From JBFFXF01 sp041569895 (GTDB taxonomy: Bacteria > Planctomycetota > UBA8108 > JACQVS01), in assembly GCA_041569895.1 (NCBI GenBank), contig JBFFXF010000042.1:1-34368 (forward strand): a stretch of 34,368 nucleotides of DNA, read 5' to 3'. A model generated the notes under the pieces. That model did no database searches, was not told where the DNA came from, and was given only the letters and a program-made list of their open reading frames with translations. Below are positions 15,772 through 24,758 of this stretch, piece after piece (positions within the stretch are counted from its first letter, which is position 1; every line of letters begins with the position of its first letter). The translations under genes and the position numbers were made by a program.

Positions 15772-18700
15772 GCCGCGCCATCGAGTGGTTCGCGCGGAAC
15801 GCGGTCGCCGCCAACCTGCTGATGGTGCTCATCGTCGCCGGGGGCATCATCTCCCTGGGCGGCATCAAGCAGGAGATCTTCCCGGAGTTCTCGACCGACC
15901 GCATCACGGTCACCGTCGAGTATCTCGGCGCGACGCCCGCGGAGGTCGAGGAGGGCGTCTGCGTGCGCGTGGAGGAGGCGATCGAGGGCCTCGAGGACAT
16001 CAAGAGAGTCCGCTCGACCGCCAGGGAGGGCGTCGGCGTCGTCACCATCGAGGCGCAGCCCGGGGCCGACGTTCGCGATCTCCTCGACCGCATCAAGTCA
16101 CGCGTCGACGCCATCGACACCTTCCCCGAGGAGACCGAGCAGCCGGTGATCCAGGAGCTCATCGTCCGTCACCAGGTGATCAACATCGCCGTCTCCGGAG
16201 ACGCGGACGAGAGGACGCTGAAGTCGCTCGGCGAGCGCGTGCGTGAGGAGGTGAGCGCGCTGCCCGGCATCACCCAGGTCGAGCTGATCAACGTCCGGCC
16301 CTACGAGATCTCGATCGAGATGTCCGAGGATGCCCTCCGGCGTCACAATCTGACGTTCGACGACGTCGCCGGGGCCGTCCGGCGGTCGTCGCTCGATCTC
16401 CCGGGCGGATCGATCAAGACGTCGGCGGGCGAGATCCTCCTGCGCGTCAAGGGGCAGGCGTACCGTCGCCCCGACTTCGAAAAACTCGTCCTGCTGACGC
16501 GACCGGACGGCACGCGGCTGCTGCTCGGCGATGTCGCCACCGTCGACGACGGCTTTGCCGAGACCGACCAGTCCGCGCGCTTCGACGGCGATCCCTCGGT
16601 GATGGTGCAGGTCTACCGCGTCGGTGACCAGAGCGCGCTCGAGATCGCCGATGCCGTAAAGCGCTACGTCGAGGACGCCAAGTATCGCTTCCCCGAGGGC
16701 GTCAGCCTGACGACGTGGCAGGACGGCTCCATCTATCTCCGGGGCCGCCTCGACCTGCTGCTCCGGAACGCGCTCCAGGGGTTCGCCCTGGTGTTCCTGA
16801 TCCTGGCGCTCTTCCTGCGCATGCGGCTCGCGGTGTGGGTGAGCATCGGCATCCCGATCTCGTTCCTCGGCACGCTCTGGCTGATGCCGGCCTTCGACGT
16901 CTCGATCAACCTGCTGTCGCTCTTCGCGTTCATCCTCGTGCTCGGCATCGTCGTCGACGACGCCATCATCGTCGGGGAGAGCATCTACTCGGAGCAGGTA
17001 CGCGGCGGCAGCGCCATGGAGAAGTCGATCATCGGGGCGCGCCAGGTGGCGACGCCGGTGATCTTCGCCGTCCTCACCTCGATCGCGGCGTTCTCGCCGA
17101 TGCTCTCGGTCTCCGGCCAGACGGGGAAGTTCCTGCGGGTGATCTCGCTGATCGTCATCCCGACGCTCTTCTTCTCGCTGGTCGAGTCGCTCTTCATCCT
17201 GCCGGCGCACCTCTCGCACTATTCCGCCGGCGACCGGCCGAAGCTCAAGCTGCTGGCCGCCGCCAGCGACATGCAGTTCCGTTTCGCCAGGCTGGTCGAG
17301 CGCTTCATCGAACGCGTGTATCGTCCAGCGCTCGAGCGTGCCCTGGAGTGGAGGTACCTGACGGCCGCCGTCGGCGTGACGATGCTCCTCCTGACCGCCG
17401 GGCTGGTCGCCGGTCGCTGGATCCGTTTCACCTTCTTCCCGTCGGTCGAGGCCGACAACGTCGCGGCGATGCTGACGATGCCGCTCGGCACGCCCGCCGA
17501 GACCACCGAGCGGGCGATCGAGAAGATCCGTCGCGCCGCGACGGATGTCGAGCGGGAGATCGACGGCGGGGAGGGCAGCCCGCGCGTCTTCCGCCACGTC
17601 CTCGCGTCGGTCGGCAGCCAGCCCTACCTGGAGACGCAGAGTCGCGCGGCGGGAAACGTGCTGGGCGGTTTCAGCGCGGCGCACCTCGGCGAGGTGCACA
17701 TCGAGCTCGTGCCGTCGGAGGAACGCACCATCTCGAGCGAGCGCATCGCCGAGCTCTGGCGCGAGAAGACCGGCCCGATCCAGGACGCGATCGAGCTCAC
17801 CTTCACGTCGTCGATCTTCAGCCCCGGCGAGGCGATCAACGTGCAGCTGTCAACGAGCGATCCCGACGGCGGCGTCGAGGTTCTCCGCGAGGCCGCGGAC
17901 AGGCTGAAGCGGCACCTGGCCACCAGGCCCGGCGTCTTTCCCTCGGACTCGTTCCGCGAGGGGAAGCGCGAGGTCGTCCTCGACATCCTTCCCTCCGCCG
18001 AGGCGATCGGCCTGACGCTCTCCGATCTGGCGCGGCAGGTGCGCCAGGGGTTCTACGGCGAGGAGGCGCAGCGAATCCAGCGCGGCCGCGACGACATCCG
18101 GGTGATGGTGCGATATCCGGCGGACCGACGGCGCTCGCTCGGCGACCTCGAGAGCATGCGCATCCGCACTCCCGCCGGCGACGAGGTGCCCTTCTCCGAG
18201 GTCGCCCGCGCACGGTTCGGACGCGGCTACGCCGACATCCAGCGAGTCGACCGCAGGCGCACGGTGAACGTGACCGCCGACGTCGACGAGGCGATCGTCG
18301 ACACCAACGAGATCATCGCGGAGCTCCAGGGCACGGTCCTCCCGGAGCTCGTGCGGCTGCACCCGACGTTGCGGTACAGCTTCGAGGGCCAGCAACGCGA
18401 GCAGGCGGAGTCGCTCGCCGATCTCTTCCGCGGCTTCGCGCTGGCGCTGATCGTCATCTACGGCCTGCTGGCGATCCCCTTCCACTCCTACGTGCAGCCG
18501 ATGATCGTGCTGCTCGCCGTCCCGTTCGGCCTGGTCGGCGCCGCCTGGGGACACGTCCTGATGGGGCTCGACCTGACGATCCTCTCGGTCTTCGGATCCG
18601 TGGCGCTGACGGGCGTCGTGATCAACGACAGCCTCGTGATGGTCGATTTCATCAACGTCAAGCGGAAGGAGGGGCTGCCGCTCCACCGGGCGGTCCGCGA

Positions 18701-18989
18701 CGCCGGCGCGGTGCGGTTCCGGCCGATCCTGCTCACGTCGCTGACCACCTTCGCGGGGCTGACGCCGCTGATGCTCTTCGAGCGCAGCGTGCAGGCGAAG
18801 TTCCTCGTGCCGATGGCGGTCTCGCTCGCCTACGGCGTGCTGTTCTCGACGTTCGTGACGCTGGTCCTGATCCCCGCGGGCTACGTCATCCTCGAGGACT
18901 TCGTGCGCCTGGGTCGCAAGCTCATCGGCCGCGATCCGGAGCAACGCGTCGAGGAGTTCGAGGCGGTCAGTCCTTCTCCTCGTCCTTGA
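15768..18989 (+). CDS. RND-family efflux permease (AcrB/MdtC-like)
   Basis: 1073 residues; ATG 15768 overlaps the adaptor stop as ATGA, with GGAGG upstream. Typical two-fold RND architecture: TM1 (NAVAANLLMVLIVAGGIISL), porter domain, TM2-6 with GIVVDDAIIVGESIY near residue 394 (the Asp-Asp proton relay), a second TM (about 550), a second porter domain, then TM8-12 including FGSVALTGVVIND near residue 945. In AcrB the relay also needs a Lys in TM10 (KNAILIVEF); the aligned segment here is NDSLVMVDF, with Asn in place of Lys. Substrate class (drug, lipid, metal) cannot be decided; the lack of CzcA metal motifs favours HAE1-type organic substrates. Its 3' end overlaps the opposite-strand gene by 23 bases. 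Confidence 0.92.
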   Translation: MSRAIEWFARNAVAANLLMVLIVAGGIISLGGIKQEIFPEFSTDRITVTVEYLGATPAEVEEGVCVRVEEAIEGLEDIKRVRSTAREGVGVVTIEAQPGADVRDLLDRIKSRVDAIDTFPEETEQPVIQELIVRHQVINIAVSGDADERTLKSLGERVREEVSALPGITQVELINVRPYEISIEMSEDALRRHNLTFDDVAGAVRRSSLDLPGGSIKTSAGEILLRVKGQAYRRPDFEKLVLLTRPDGTRLLLGDVATVDDGFAETDQSARFDGDPSVMVQVYRVGDQSALEIADAVKRYVEDAKYRFPEGVSLTTWQDGSIYLRGRLDLLLRNALQGFALVFLILALFLRMRLAVWVSIGIPISFLGTLWLMPAFDVSINLLSLFAFILVLGIVVDDAIIVGESIYSEQVRGGSAMEKSIIGARQVATPVIFAVLTSIAAFSPMLSVSGQTGKFLRVISLIVIPTLFFSLVESLFILPAHLSHYSAGDRPKLKLLAAASDMQFRFARLVERFIERVYRPALERALEWRYLTAAVGVTMLLLTAGLVAGRWIRFTFFPSVEADNVAAMLTMPLGTPAETTERAIEKIRRAATDVEREIDGGEGSPRVFRHVLASVGSQPYLETQSRAAGNVLGGFSAAHLGEVHIELVPSEERTISSERIAELWREKTGPIQDAIELTFTSSIFSPGEAINVQLSTSDPDGGVEVLREAADRLKRHLATRPGVFPSDSFREGKREVVLDILPSAEAIGLTLSDLARQVRQGFYGEEAQRIQRGRDDIRVMVRYPADRRRSLGDLESMRIRTPAGDEVPFSEVARARFGRGYADIQRVDRRRTVNVTADVDEAIVDTNEIIAELQGTVLPELVRLHPTLRYSFEGQQREQAESLADLFRGFALALIVIYGLLAIPFHSYVQPMIVLLAVPFGLVGAAWGHVLMGLDLTILSVFGSVALTGVVINDSLVMVDFINVKRKEGLPLHRAVRDAGAVRFRPILLTSLTTFAGLTPLMLFERSVQAKFLVPMAVSLAYGVLFSTFVTLVLIPAGYVILEDFVRLGRKLIGRDPEQRVEEFEAVSPSPRP

Positions 18990-19335
18990 TCTGCCACGTC
19001 TTCACGTAGACCAGGCTCTCTCGAGGGAACGCGAGCGTCACCGGCTCGTCGTCCTCGAACAGCGAGAGGATCGCCCAGTCCTCCTGGAGCACGACCCGCT
19101 CGACCTTCTCGAAGTACTTCTCCGGGACGGGGTCGCCCGGCCCGGGAGCGCTGAGGCGCACGTGCAGGTTCCCCGAGATCTCGACCCGGCCCGACGTGAT
19201 CTTCGAGACCGGCTCGCGGACGGTCCCCTGGAGGGCCATCGTCGTGCTCGACAGCCAGCCGACGACGAGCCCGGCGAGCAGGAGGAGAAATGCGGCGGGC
19301 CCCAGGCCCGCGGACGTCAAGTTCTTGCTGACCAT
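18967..19335 (-). CDS. Unrecognised single-pass membrane protein
   Basis: 122 residues from ATG 19335, preceded by GGGAGT; an upstream ATG at 19395 adds 20 residues with no better site. One hydrophobic segment (about 10-28, GPAAFLLLLAGLVVGWL) near the N-terminus would anchor a soluble domain of about 90 residues outside the membrane (GRVEISGNLHVRLSAPGP, EKVERVVLQEDWAILSLF). I do not recognise the family. Base composition and codon use look like those of its neighbours, and the amino-acid mix is normal, so it is probably a real gene. The last 23 bases overlap the end of the RND permease on the other strand. Confidence 0.6.
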   Translation of the reverse strand: MVSKNLTSAGLGPAAFLLLLAGLVVGWLSSTTMALQGTVREPVSKITSGRVEISGNLHVRLSAPGPGDPVPEKYFEKVERVVLQEDWAILSLFEDDEPVTLAFPRESLVYVKTWQIKDEEKD

Positions 19336-19516
19336 GTCGTACTCCCGTGCGTTTCTGAGTCCTCGACGGAACGTCAAGCGGCCCGTTAGACCCATCGTCC
19401 GATCGGCCTATTCGATTCAAAGAAAAATTCCCGGAATGTGGGCGCCCTCCCTTTCCGTCCTCGGGCTCGGGCTCGAGGACGGGGAGAGGGAGGTCGAGGT
19501 CAGATTTCGACTCCAT

Positions 19517-19711
<195 letters not shown>

Positions 19712-19763
19712 CGACGGTGCGCTTGTGCGAACATCCTCCGATTGGTAGGATCTCGTCCGCCAC

Positions 19764-20996
19764 ATGAAAGAACAGTCAGACATGAGCACGGAGAACGCGC
19801 GATCCGGCGCCGGCCGCGGGCACTCGCTCGGGTTCTGGATGATGCTCCTTGCCCTCGCGCTGCTCGTCATCGGGGGCGTGCTCATCTTCCTGCCGTTCTG
19901 GAAGCCGCTCTTTCTGGCGGCCGTGGTCACGAGTCTGCTCTTTCCGGTTCACGCGCGCGTCCTCCGTCTCGTCGGCGAGAAACGCCGTGGCACGGCGAGC
20001 CTGATCACGTGCCTGCTCTGCGCCCTGCTCATCCTCCTGCCGGTCGGCTGGCTGGCGGTCTCCGTGGCCACGGAGGCGCGCGGCGCCCTGCTCTCTCTCG
20101 TCGCGGCGAGCGACGCCGGTCTCGAGAAGCTCGTCGAGACCGAGTTCTACCGGGACCGCATCGAGAGCTCGCCGTCGTTGAAGGAACGCGTCGATGCGAC
20201 GCGCCGGCTCGTCTCGCGGGCGCGACGCTATCTCCGGTCCGAGCCGAGCCCGACGGCGCCGCGGGAACGTGAGGACCGCCCGCCCGCCGCGGCCCCCGTG
20301 CCCGGGACGACGCCGCAGATCTCGCGAGAGACCATCGTCCAGCTCATCGAGGGCATCACGGGGATCGTCGGCCGGCTGCTCGCCGGCGTCGTCGGACTCG
20401 CGTTCAAGGTGTTCCTCATGCTGTTCCTGATGTTTTACTTCTTCAAGGACGGGGCCGACATCGTCAACGCCGTCCGCCGAACGCTGCCGGTCAGCGACGA
20501 CTTCCAGGAGCGCGTCCTGCGGACCTTTCACGGCGTCAGCGGCTCGATGGTGAAGGGGACTCTCCTGACCGCGCTCGCTCAGGGCGTCGTCGCCGGCATC
20601 ACCTATCTCTTCCTCGGCATCCCGGCGTTCTTCTGGGGCGCGATGACCGCCATCTGCGCGCTCGTGCCCGCGGTCGGCACCGGACTCGTGACCATCCCGC
20701 TGACGGTCGCGTTCATGGTCCGTGGCCAGTGGGTCAGCGCCATCGTGCTCGCGATCGTCGCTGTCCTCGTCTCGGCGATGGACAACCTGCTGCGTCCGTA
20801 CCTCGTCGAGGGGGAGCTCAAGCTGCACCCCGTCTGGGTGCTCCTGTCGATCCTCGGCGGCGTCAGTGTGTTCGGCCCGACCGGCATCGTCCTCGGCCCG
20901 CTCGTCGTCGTCATGCTCCGGACGGTGCTGTCGATCGTTGTCACGACGGAGCGGGAGGGGCCTGGCGAGCTGTCGACCGCGGATGCCGACACGTGA
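19764..20996 (+). CDS. AI-2E family transporter (PerM/UPF0118)
   Basis: 410 residues; ATG 19764 or ATG 19782 could start it, neither with a strong ribosome-binding site. About eight membrane helices are visible: pair near 25-60, pair near 75-100, then a long soluble segment (100-205, including a PREREDRPPAAAPVPG linker), and helices from about 205 onward. Family marks are FLMLFLMFYFFKDG, the GIPAFFWGAMTAICALVPAVG segment, and GVSVFGPTGIVLGPL near the end. Members include the E. coli TqsA/PerM group; transported substrates vary and AI-2 is proven for few. The soluble insert is longer than in many members. It is convergent with the SDR gene, and a repeat element fills the gap. Confidence 0.9.
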   Translation: MKEQSDMSTENARSGAGRGHSLGFWMMLLALALLVIGGVLIFLPFWKPLFLAAVVTSLLFPVHARVLRLVGEKRRGTASLITCLLCALLILLPVGWLAVSVATEARGALLSLVAASDAGLEKLVETEFYRDRIESSPSLKERVDATRRLVSRARRYLRSEPSPTAPREREDRPPAAAPVPGTTPQISRETIVQLIEGITGIVGRLLAGVVGLAFKVFLMLFLMFYFFKDGADIVNAVRRTLPVSDDFQERVLRTFHGVSGSMVKGTLLTALAQGVVAGITYLFLGIPAFFWGAMTAICALVPAVGTGLVTIPLTVAFMVRGQWVSAIVLAIVAVLVSAMDNLLRPYLVEGELKLHPVWVLLSILGGVSVFGPTGIVLGPLVVVMLRTVLSIVVTTEREGPGELSTADADT

Positions 20997-21008
20997 CGGG
21001 GACTGCGC

Positions 21009-21248
<240 letters not shown>

Positions 21249-21259
21249 CAGAGATCGGA

Positions 21260-22078
21260 TCAGATGGTCTGCGACAGGAATCCGCCGTCGACCGGGAGGT
21301 CGGCGCCGTTGACGAAGCCGCTCGCTCGCTCCGACGCCAGGAAGACGACCGCCCCGACGAGCTCCTGCGGGTCTCCGAAGCGTCCCATCGGCGTGTGCGA
21401 CAGGACCGCCTGGCCGCGCTCGGTGGGCGTGCCGTCGTCGGAGACGAGCAGTCGCCGGTTCTGCTCGGCCGGGAAGAAGCCGGGCGTGATCGAGTTGACG
21501 CGCACGCCGCGCGCGCCCCACTCGCGGGCGAGGAACCGCGTCAGGTTGAGCACCGCCGCCTTCGCGGCCGAGTAGGAGACGACGCGCGACAGCGGCAGGT
21601 GTGCCGACACGCTGGCGATGTTGATGATGCTGCCGCGGCCGCGCTCGACCATGGGCGGCCCGAAGACCTGGCACGGAAAGACGGCGCCGCCGACGAGGTT
21701 GAGATCGAAATTGCGGCGCCAGTCGGCGACGTCGATCTCCTCGAAGCGGAGCGAGTCGCTGACGGTGACGGCGGCATCGTTGCCGCCGGCCGCGTTGACC
21801 AGCACGGTCGGCTCGCCGAGAGCCTCGACGATCTCCTCGCGGGCTCGCCGCAGGTCGTCGGTGACCGTCGCATCGGCGCGGAAGAACTGCGCCACGCCGC
21901 CGGCCTCGCGCACCGACCGCACGCGCGCCTCGCCACGCTCGCGACTGCGCCCCACCACCGCCACCCGGGCTCCGGCAGCCGCGAGCCCGGACGCCATGGC
22001 GCCACCGAGCGTCCCGCTCGCGCCGATGACGACGGCGACGTCGCCACGGAGATCGAAAAGCTCCTCGCGGGCGCTCAT
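21260..22078 (-). CDS. SDR-family dehydrogenase, D-mannonate/gluconate oxidoreductase-like
   Basis: 272 residues; ATG 22078 overlaps the E1-like gene stop as ATGA. Rossmann NAD(P) motif VIGASGTLGG near residue 18, NAAGG near 95, catalytic Ser in SIINIASVSAH, and YSAAK near residue 166. The C-terminal half reads NSITPGFFPAEQNRRLL, HTPMGRFGDPQELVGAVVFL and a terminal VDGGF. The NAAGGN and FFPAEQNR segments are typical of SDRs annotated as D-mannonate oxidoreductase or gluconate 5-dehydrogenase, so the substrate is probably a sugar acid; this is inference by resemblance. It is the last gene of the molybdate/tungstate cluster. It has no known part in cofactor synthesis, so it may simply share the transcript. 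Confidence 0.85.
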   Translation of the reverse strand: MSAREELFDLRGDVAVVIGASGTLGGAMASGLAAAGARVAVVGRSRERGEARVRSVREAGGVAQFFRADATVTDDLRRAREEIVEALGEPTVLVNAAGGNDAAVTVSDSLRFEEIDVADWRRNFDLNLVGGAVFPCQVFGPPMVERGRGSIINIASVSAHLPLSRVVSYSAAKAAVLNLTRFLAREWGARGVRVNSITPGFFPAEQNRRLLVSDDGTPTERGQAVLSHTPMGRFGDPQELVGAVVFLASERASGFVNGADLPVDGGFLSQTI

Positions 22079-22839
22079 GGATCCGTCCCCGTTCCCGCCT
22101 CGGCTCCTGCGCATACCACGCACCCCTCCCGCCTCCCCACTCGCACCGTGCGGAAGCGCCCCTCGCGCAGATCGAACATCAGCAGCCGCCCGGCCAGCGG
22201 CTCGCCGATCCCGGAGAGCACCTTGATCGCCTCCATCGCACCGATGCACGCCGCCACGCCCGAGACCGCTCCGAAGACGGGAAACTCCCGCTTCCACCGC
22301 TGCGGGGGCTCCGGGTAGAGGCAGGAGAGGCACGGGGTGCGTCCCGGGAGGACCGTGGTGACCTGGCCCTCGAGCTCGTACATCGCGCACTCGACGATCG
22401 GCTTGCCGAGTCGCACGGCCTCGCGATTCAGCAGGAACCGCTCCCGGAAGAGCGGCGCGCAATCGACCACGAGATCCACGTCGCCGACCAGGCGCGCGAC
22501 GTTCTTCTCGTCGACGTTCTCGGCGACCCCGTCGACCTCGAGCCTCGGATTGAGCTCGCGCAGACGGCGACGGGCGGACTCGACGCGAGGCTTGCCGAGC
22601 CAGTCGTGCGTCATCAGGAGCTGTCGGTTGAGGTCGCTGTGCTTGACGTTGCCCGCGTGCGCGAGCACGAGCCGTCCGACGCCCGCCGCGGCCAGCTCGT
22701 ACGCCACGAGGCCGCCGAGCCCTCCGACGCGCGAGACGAGCACCGACGCGTCGCGGAGCTTCTCCTGCCCCGGCTCGCCGAAGTCGGGCACCCAGATCTG
22801 CCACTCGTACGTGCGACGCTCCTCGTCGCTCAGGCTCAC
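22075..22839 (-). CDS. E1-like ThiF/MoeB/HesA-family adenylyltransferase
   Basis: 254 residues from GTG 22839, which overlaps the MoaD stop as GTGA. Family members normally begin with LSDEERxxY, as here (SLSDEERRTYEWQIWVPDFG). An ATG at 22887 would add a Gly-Thr dipeptide tail made by the repeat. Motifs: VGGLGG nucleotide loop (residue before it is Arg where many have Gly), SDLNRQ with the Arg finger, VDLVVDCAPLF, and two zinc pairs CLSC and CVVC. These enzymes adenylate the C-terminal Gly of MoaD or ThiS and help load sulfur. The adjacent MoaD-like gene is the obvious partner. The protein ends AEAGTGTDP, whose last codons again look like the B repeat. MoeB, ThiF and HesA cannot be separated by sequence alone. 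Confidence 0.85.
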   Translation of the reverse strand: MSLSDEERRTYEWQIWVPDFGEPGQEKLRDASVLVSRVGGLGGLVAYELAAAGVGRLVLAHAGNVKHSDLNRQLLMTHDWLGKPRVESARRRLRELNPRLEVDGVAENVDEKNVARLVGDVDLVVDCAPLFRERFLLNREAVRLGKPIVECAMYELEGQVTTVLPGRTPCLSCLYPEPPQRWKREFPVFGAVSGVAACIGAMEAIKVLSGIGEPLAGRLLMFDLREGRFRTVRVGRREGCVVCAGAEAGTGTDP

Positions 22840-23174
22840 TTCCGTACCCGTACCCGTACCCGTACCCGTTCCCGTGCCCGTTCCCATGCCCGAAGGGATC
22901 CCCCCGAGATCGGCGGCAAGACCGTCACCTCGTCGCCGTCCTCGAGCGGGCGCGGCGTCGCCCACTGGACCTGCTCGTCTCCGACGATCAGCAGGTTGTT
23001 CGTCCGGTGGCGCCCCTCCCTGTCGAGGAGGAAGCTCCGCACCGGCTCGCCGTGCTGCTGCGCGAGTCGCGTGATGAGCTCCTGCGCCGAGCAGTCACCC
23101 TCGAGCTCGACCACCTCGCTCGCGATGCCGATCGCCTGCTTGATCTGCGCGCAGTACTTGACCGTCACCTTCAT
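22836..23174 (-). CDS. MoaD/ThiS-family sulfur carrier with repeat-derived C-terminal extension
   Basis: 112 residues from ATG 23174, five bases after the ABC ATPase stop. Residues 1-92 are a complete beta-grasp sulfur carrier: MKVTVKYCAQIKQAIG, VELEGDCSAQELI, NLLIVGDEQVQW, LEDGDEVTVLPPISGG. In MoaD and ThiS the Gly-Gly is the C-terminus, and its carboxylate is adenylated and thiocarboxylated. Here the frame runs on for 20 residues (SLRAWERARER then VR repeats and K) encoded by the CCCGTN-type array, and the stop overlaps the E1-like start. Unless trimmed or bypassed, the carrier would be blocked. GGGGGGA at the Gly-Gly codons is a slippery-type heptamer in the right phase; a -1 slip would enter the E1-like frame. 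Confidence 0.85.
   Translation of the reverse strand: MKVTVKYCAQIKQAIGIASEVVELEGDCSAQELITRLAQQHGEPVRSFLLDREGRHRTNNLLIVGDEQVQWATPRPLEDGDEVTVLPPISGGSLRAWERARERVRVRVRVRK
22842..22885 (+). repeat. CCCGTN tandem array inside the MoaD/E1-like gene junction (locus 5)
   Basis: About seven copies of CCCGTN (CCCGTA four times, then CCCGTT/CCCGTG) lie across the end of the MoaD-like frame and just before the E1-like start. The array is the same B block as in the intergenic loci, in the same orientation relative to the downstream gene start. It is the only array placed wholly within translated sequence. Confidence 0.9.
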
Positions 23175-23179
23175 CCGCC

Positions 23180-23896
23180 TCAGAGCCCCACTTCCTGGCT
23201 GCCGAGCTCCGCCTCTTCCCGCGAGGTCTCGTCGACGGACTGCTCGCACGCGCCGTCATCCCGCACCACCAGCCGGCCCTCATCGAGCACCAGAACTCGG
23301 TCCGCGAGGCGTTCCGCCTCGCTCGTATTGTGAGTGATGTGGAGCGCGGTGACGCCCGTGTGCTCGCGGATCGAGGCGATGAGCTCGTACATCTCCTCGC
23401 GCGTCTCCTCGTCGAGCGCGCTCAGCGGCTCGTCCAGACAGAGGACACCGGGACGATACGCCAGCGCCCGGCCGAGCGCGACGCGCTGTGATTCGCCGCC
23501 GCTGAGCCCGAAAGGCGTCCGCGAGAGCAACGGGCCGATTCCGAGGAGCTCCGCCAGCTCGGCGACGCGCGCGTCGATCTGCGCCGCGGTCCACTTTCGG
23601 ATGCGCAGGGCGAACGCCAGGTTGTCACGCACGGACATGGTCGAGAAGAGCGCGCCGTCCTGCGGCACGTAGCCGACCCCGCGCTCCGCGGTCTTGACCC
23701 GCGTCACGTCTCGGCCCATGAGCCCGATACGGCCGCGCACCAGCGGTCGCAGCCCGCAGATCGCTTCGAGGATGGTCGTCTTGCCACAGCCGGTCTTGCC
23801 CATCAGCACGCCGTACTCGCCACGCTCGATGCGGAACGAGATGTCACTGAGGGTGAACTCGCCGAGCTGGATCGACAGGCTGTCGACGACGATCAC
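23180..23896 (-). CDS. Molybdate/tungstate-type ABC transporter ATPase
   Basis: 238 residues from GTG 23896, overlapping the permease stop as GTGA. Walker A MGKTGCGKTT (about 32), Q-loop YVPQDGALF (about 80), signature LSGGESQRVALGRAL (about 127), Walker B VLCLDEPLSALDE (about 150), and H-loop HITHN. VPQDGALFSTMSVRDNLAFAL is typical of the ModC/CysA-like group. It stops before a C-terminal TOBE regulatory domain, so it is closer in length to TupC/WtpC-type ATPases than to full-length ModC. It powers uptake with the permease and binding protein just upstream. Confidence 0.88.
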   Translation of the reverse strand: MIVVDSLSIQLGEFTLSDISFRIERGEYGVLMGKTGCGKTTILEAICGLRPLVRGRIGLMGRDVTRVKTAERGVGYVPQDGALFSTMSVRDNLAFALRIRKWTAAQIDARVAELAELLGIGPLLSRTPFGLSGGESQRVALGRALAYRPGVLCLDEPLSALDEETREEMYELIASIREHTGVTALHITHNTSEAERLADRVLVLDEGRLVVRDDGACEQSVDETSREEAELGSQEVGL

Positions 23897-24756
23897 GGCC
23901 TTCGCAGCCCCTCGTACGAGATGCCCATGCCGAAGACGCGCGCGACGATCAGCACGGCGACGGCCGCGATCACCATGATCAGCGAGACGGCGACCGCCGC
24001 CTCGATGTTGCCGACGCTCATCTCGAGGAAGACGGTGCTCGGCAGCACCTCGGTGCGCATCCGGGTCGTTCCGGAGAAAATCAGGATCGGTCCGAACTCT
24101 CCGAGCGCCCTCGCCCACGCCAGCGTGCCGGCGGTCAGCAGTCCGCGCCGCGTCTGCGGGAAGACGACGCTCCAGAACGCCTGCGAGCGCGTGCACCCCA
24201 AAGTGAGAGCGACCTGCTCCTGGCGCGGGTTGATCTGGTCGAACGTCACCCGCATGGTGCGCACCGCGAACGCGCACGCGACCATGAACTGCGCCAGGAT
24301 GACGCTGGGGATCGCGTAGGTGATGTCCACGTAGCTCTCGATGAAGCGCCCGATCGGCGTCTGGAATAGGATCAGCAGGCAGAGGCCGATCACCAGCGGC
24401 GGCAGCACGATCGGGATGTCGAGAATGGCGTCGACGATCGACTTGCCGCGAAACTCGAATCGGGACATCAGATAGCCGATCGGCACGGCGACGTAGAGCG
24501 ACAGGATCGCCGTGATCGTGCACGAGAAGAGGCTGAGCTTGATCGAGTACTGGATCTCGGGACTTCCGAGCGCCTCGATCAGATGCAGTGGTGACGTGAA
24601 CGAGGCCTCGGCGACCAGCATGCCGACGAGGATCAGCACGTAGACTCCGCCCAGGAAGCAGAGCGTGACGATGAATGGCGCGTCCGAGCCGGCGCGGTGC
24701 GTATCGACCGCTTGCCCGCTGCCGGACGGTGTGCCCTTCGCGGTCCGTGACGTCAT
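23893..24756 (-). CDS. Molybdate/tungstate-type ABC transporter permease (ModB/WtpB-like)
   Basis: 287 residues from ATG 24756, two bases after the binding-protein stop. Six membrane helices are visible: about 28-50, 75-95, 110-132, 150-165, 200-220, 255-280. The EAA loop (EQVALTLGCTRSQAFW) contacts the ATPase; ARALGEFGPILIFSGTT and VLPSTVFLEMSVGNIEAA match the ModB/WtpB/CysU group. A soluble Ser/Thr-rich N-terminal tail of about 25 residues precedes the first helix. The protein forms the inner-membrane channel for an oxyanion; molybdate versus tungstate cannot be told from sequence. Confidence 0.88.
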   Translation of the reverse strand: MTSRTAKGTPSGSGQAVDTHRAGSDAPFIVTLCFLGGVYVLILVGMLVAEASFTSPLHLIEALGSPEIQYSIKLSLFSCTITAILSLYVAVPIGYLMSRFEFRGKSIVDAILDIPIVLPPLVIGLCLLILFQTPIGRFIESYVDITYAIPSVILAQFMVACAFAVRTMRVTFDQINPRQEQVALTLGCTRSQAFWSVVFPQTRRGLLTAGTLAWARALGEFGPILIFSGTTRMRTEVLPSTVFLEMSVGNIEAAVAVSLIMVIAAVAVLIVARVFGMGISYEGLRRP

Positions 24757-24758
24757 TC

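Noticed and set aside
16098..17699. Minus-strand open frame opposite the RND permease
   Set aside because: Antisense shadow with Asp/Arg-rich composition and no recognisable domain.
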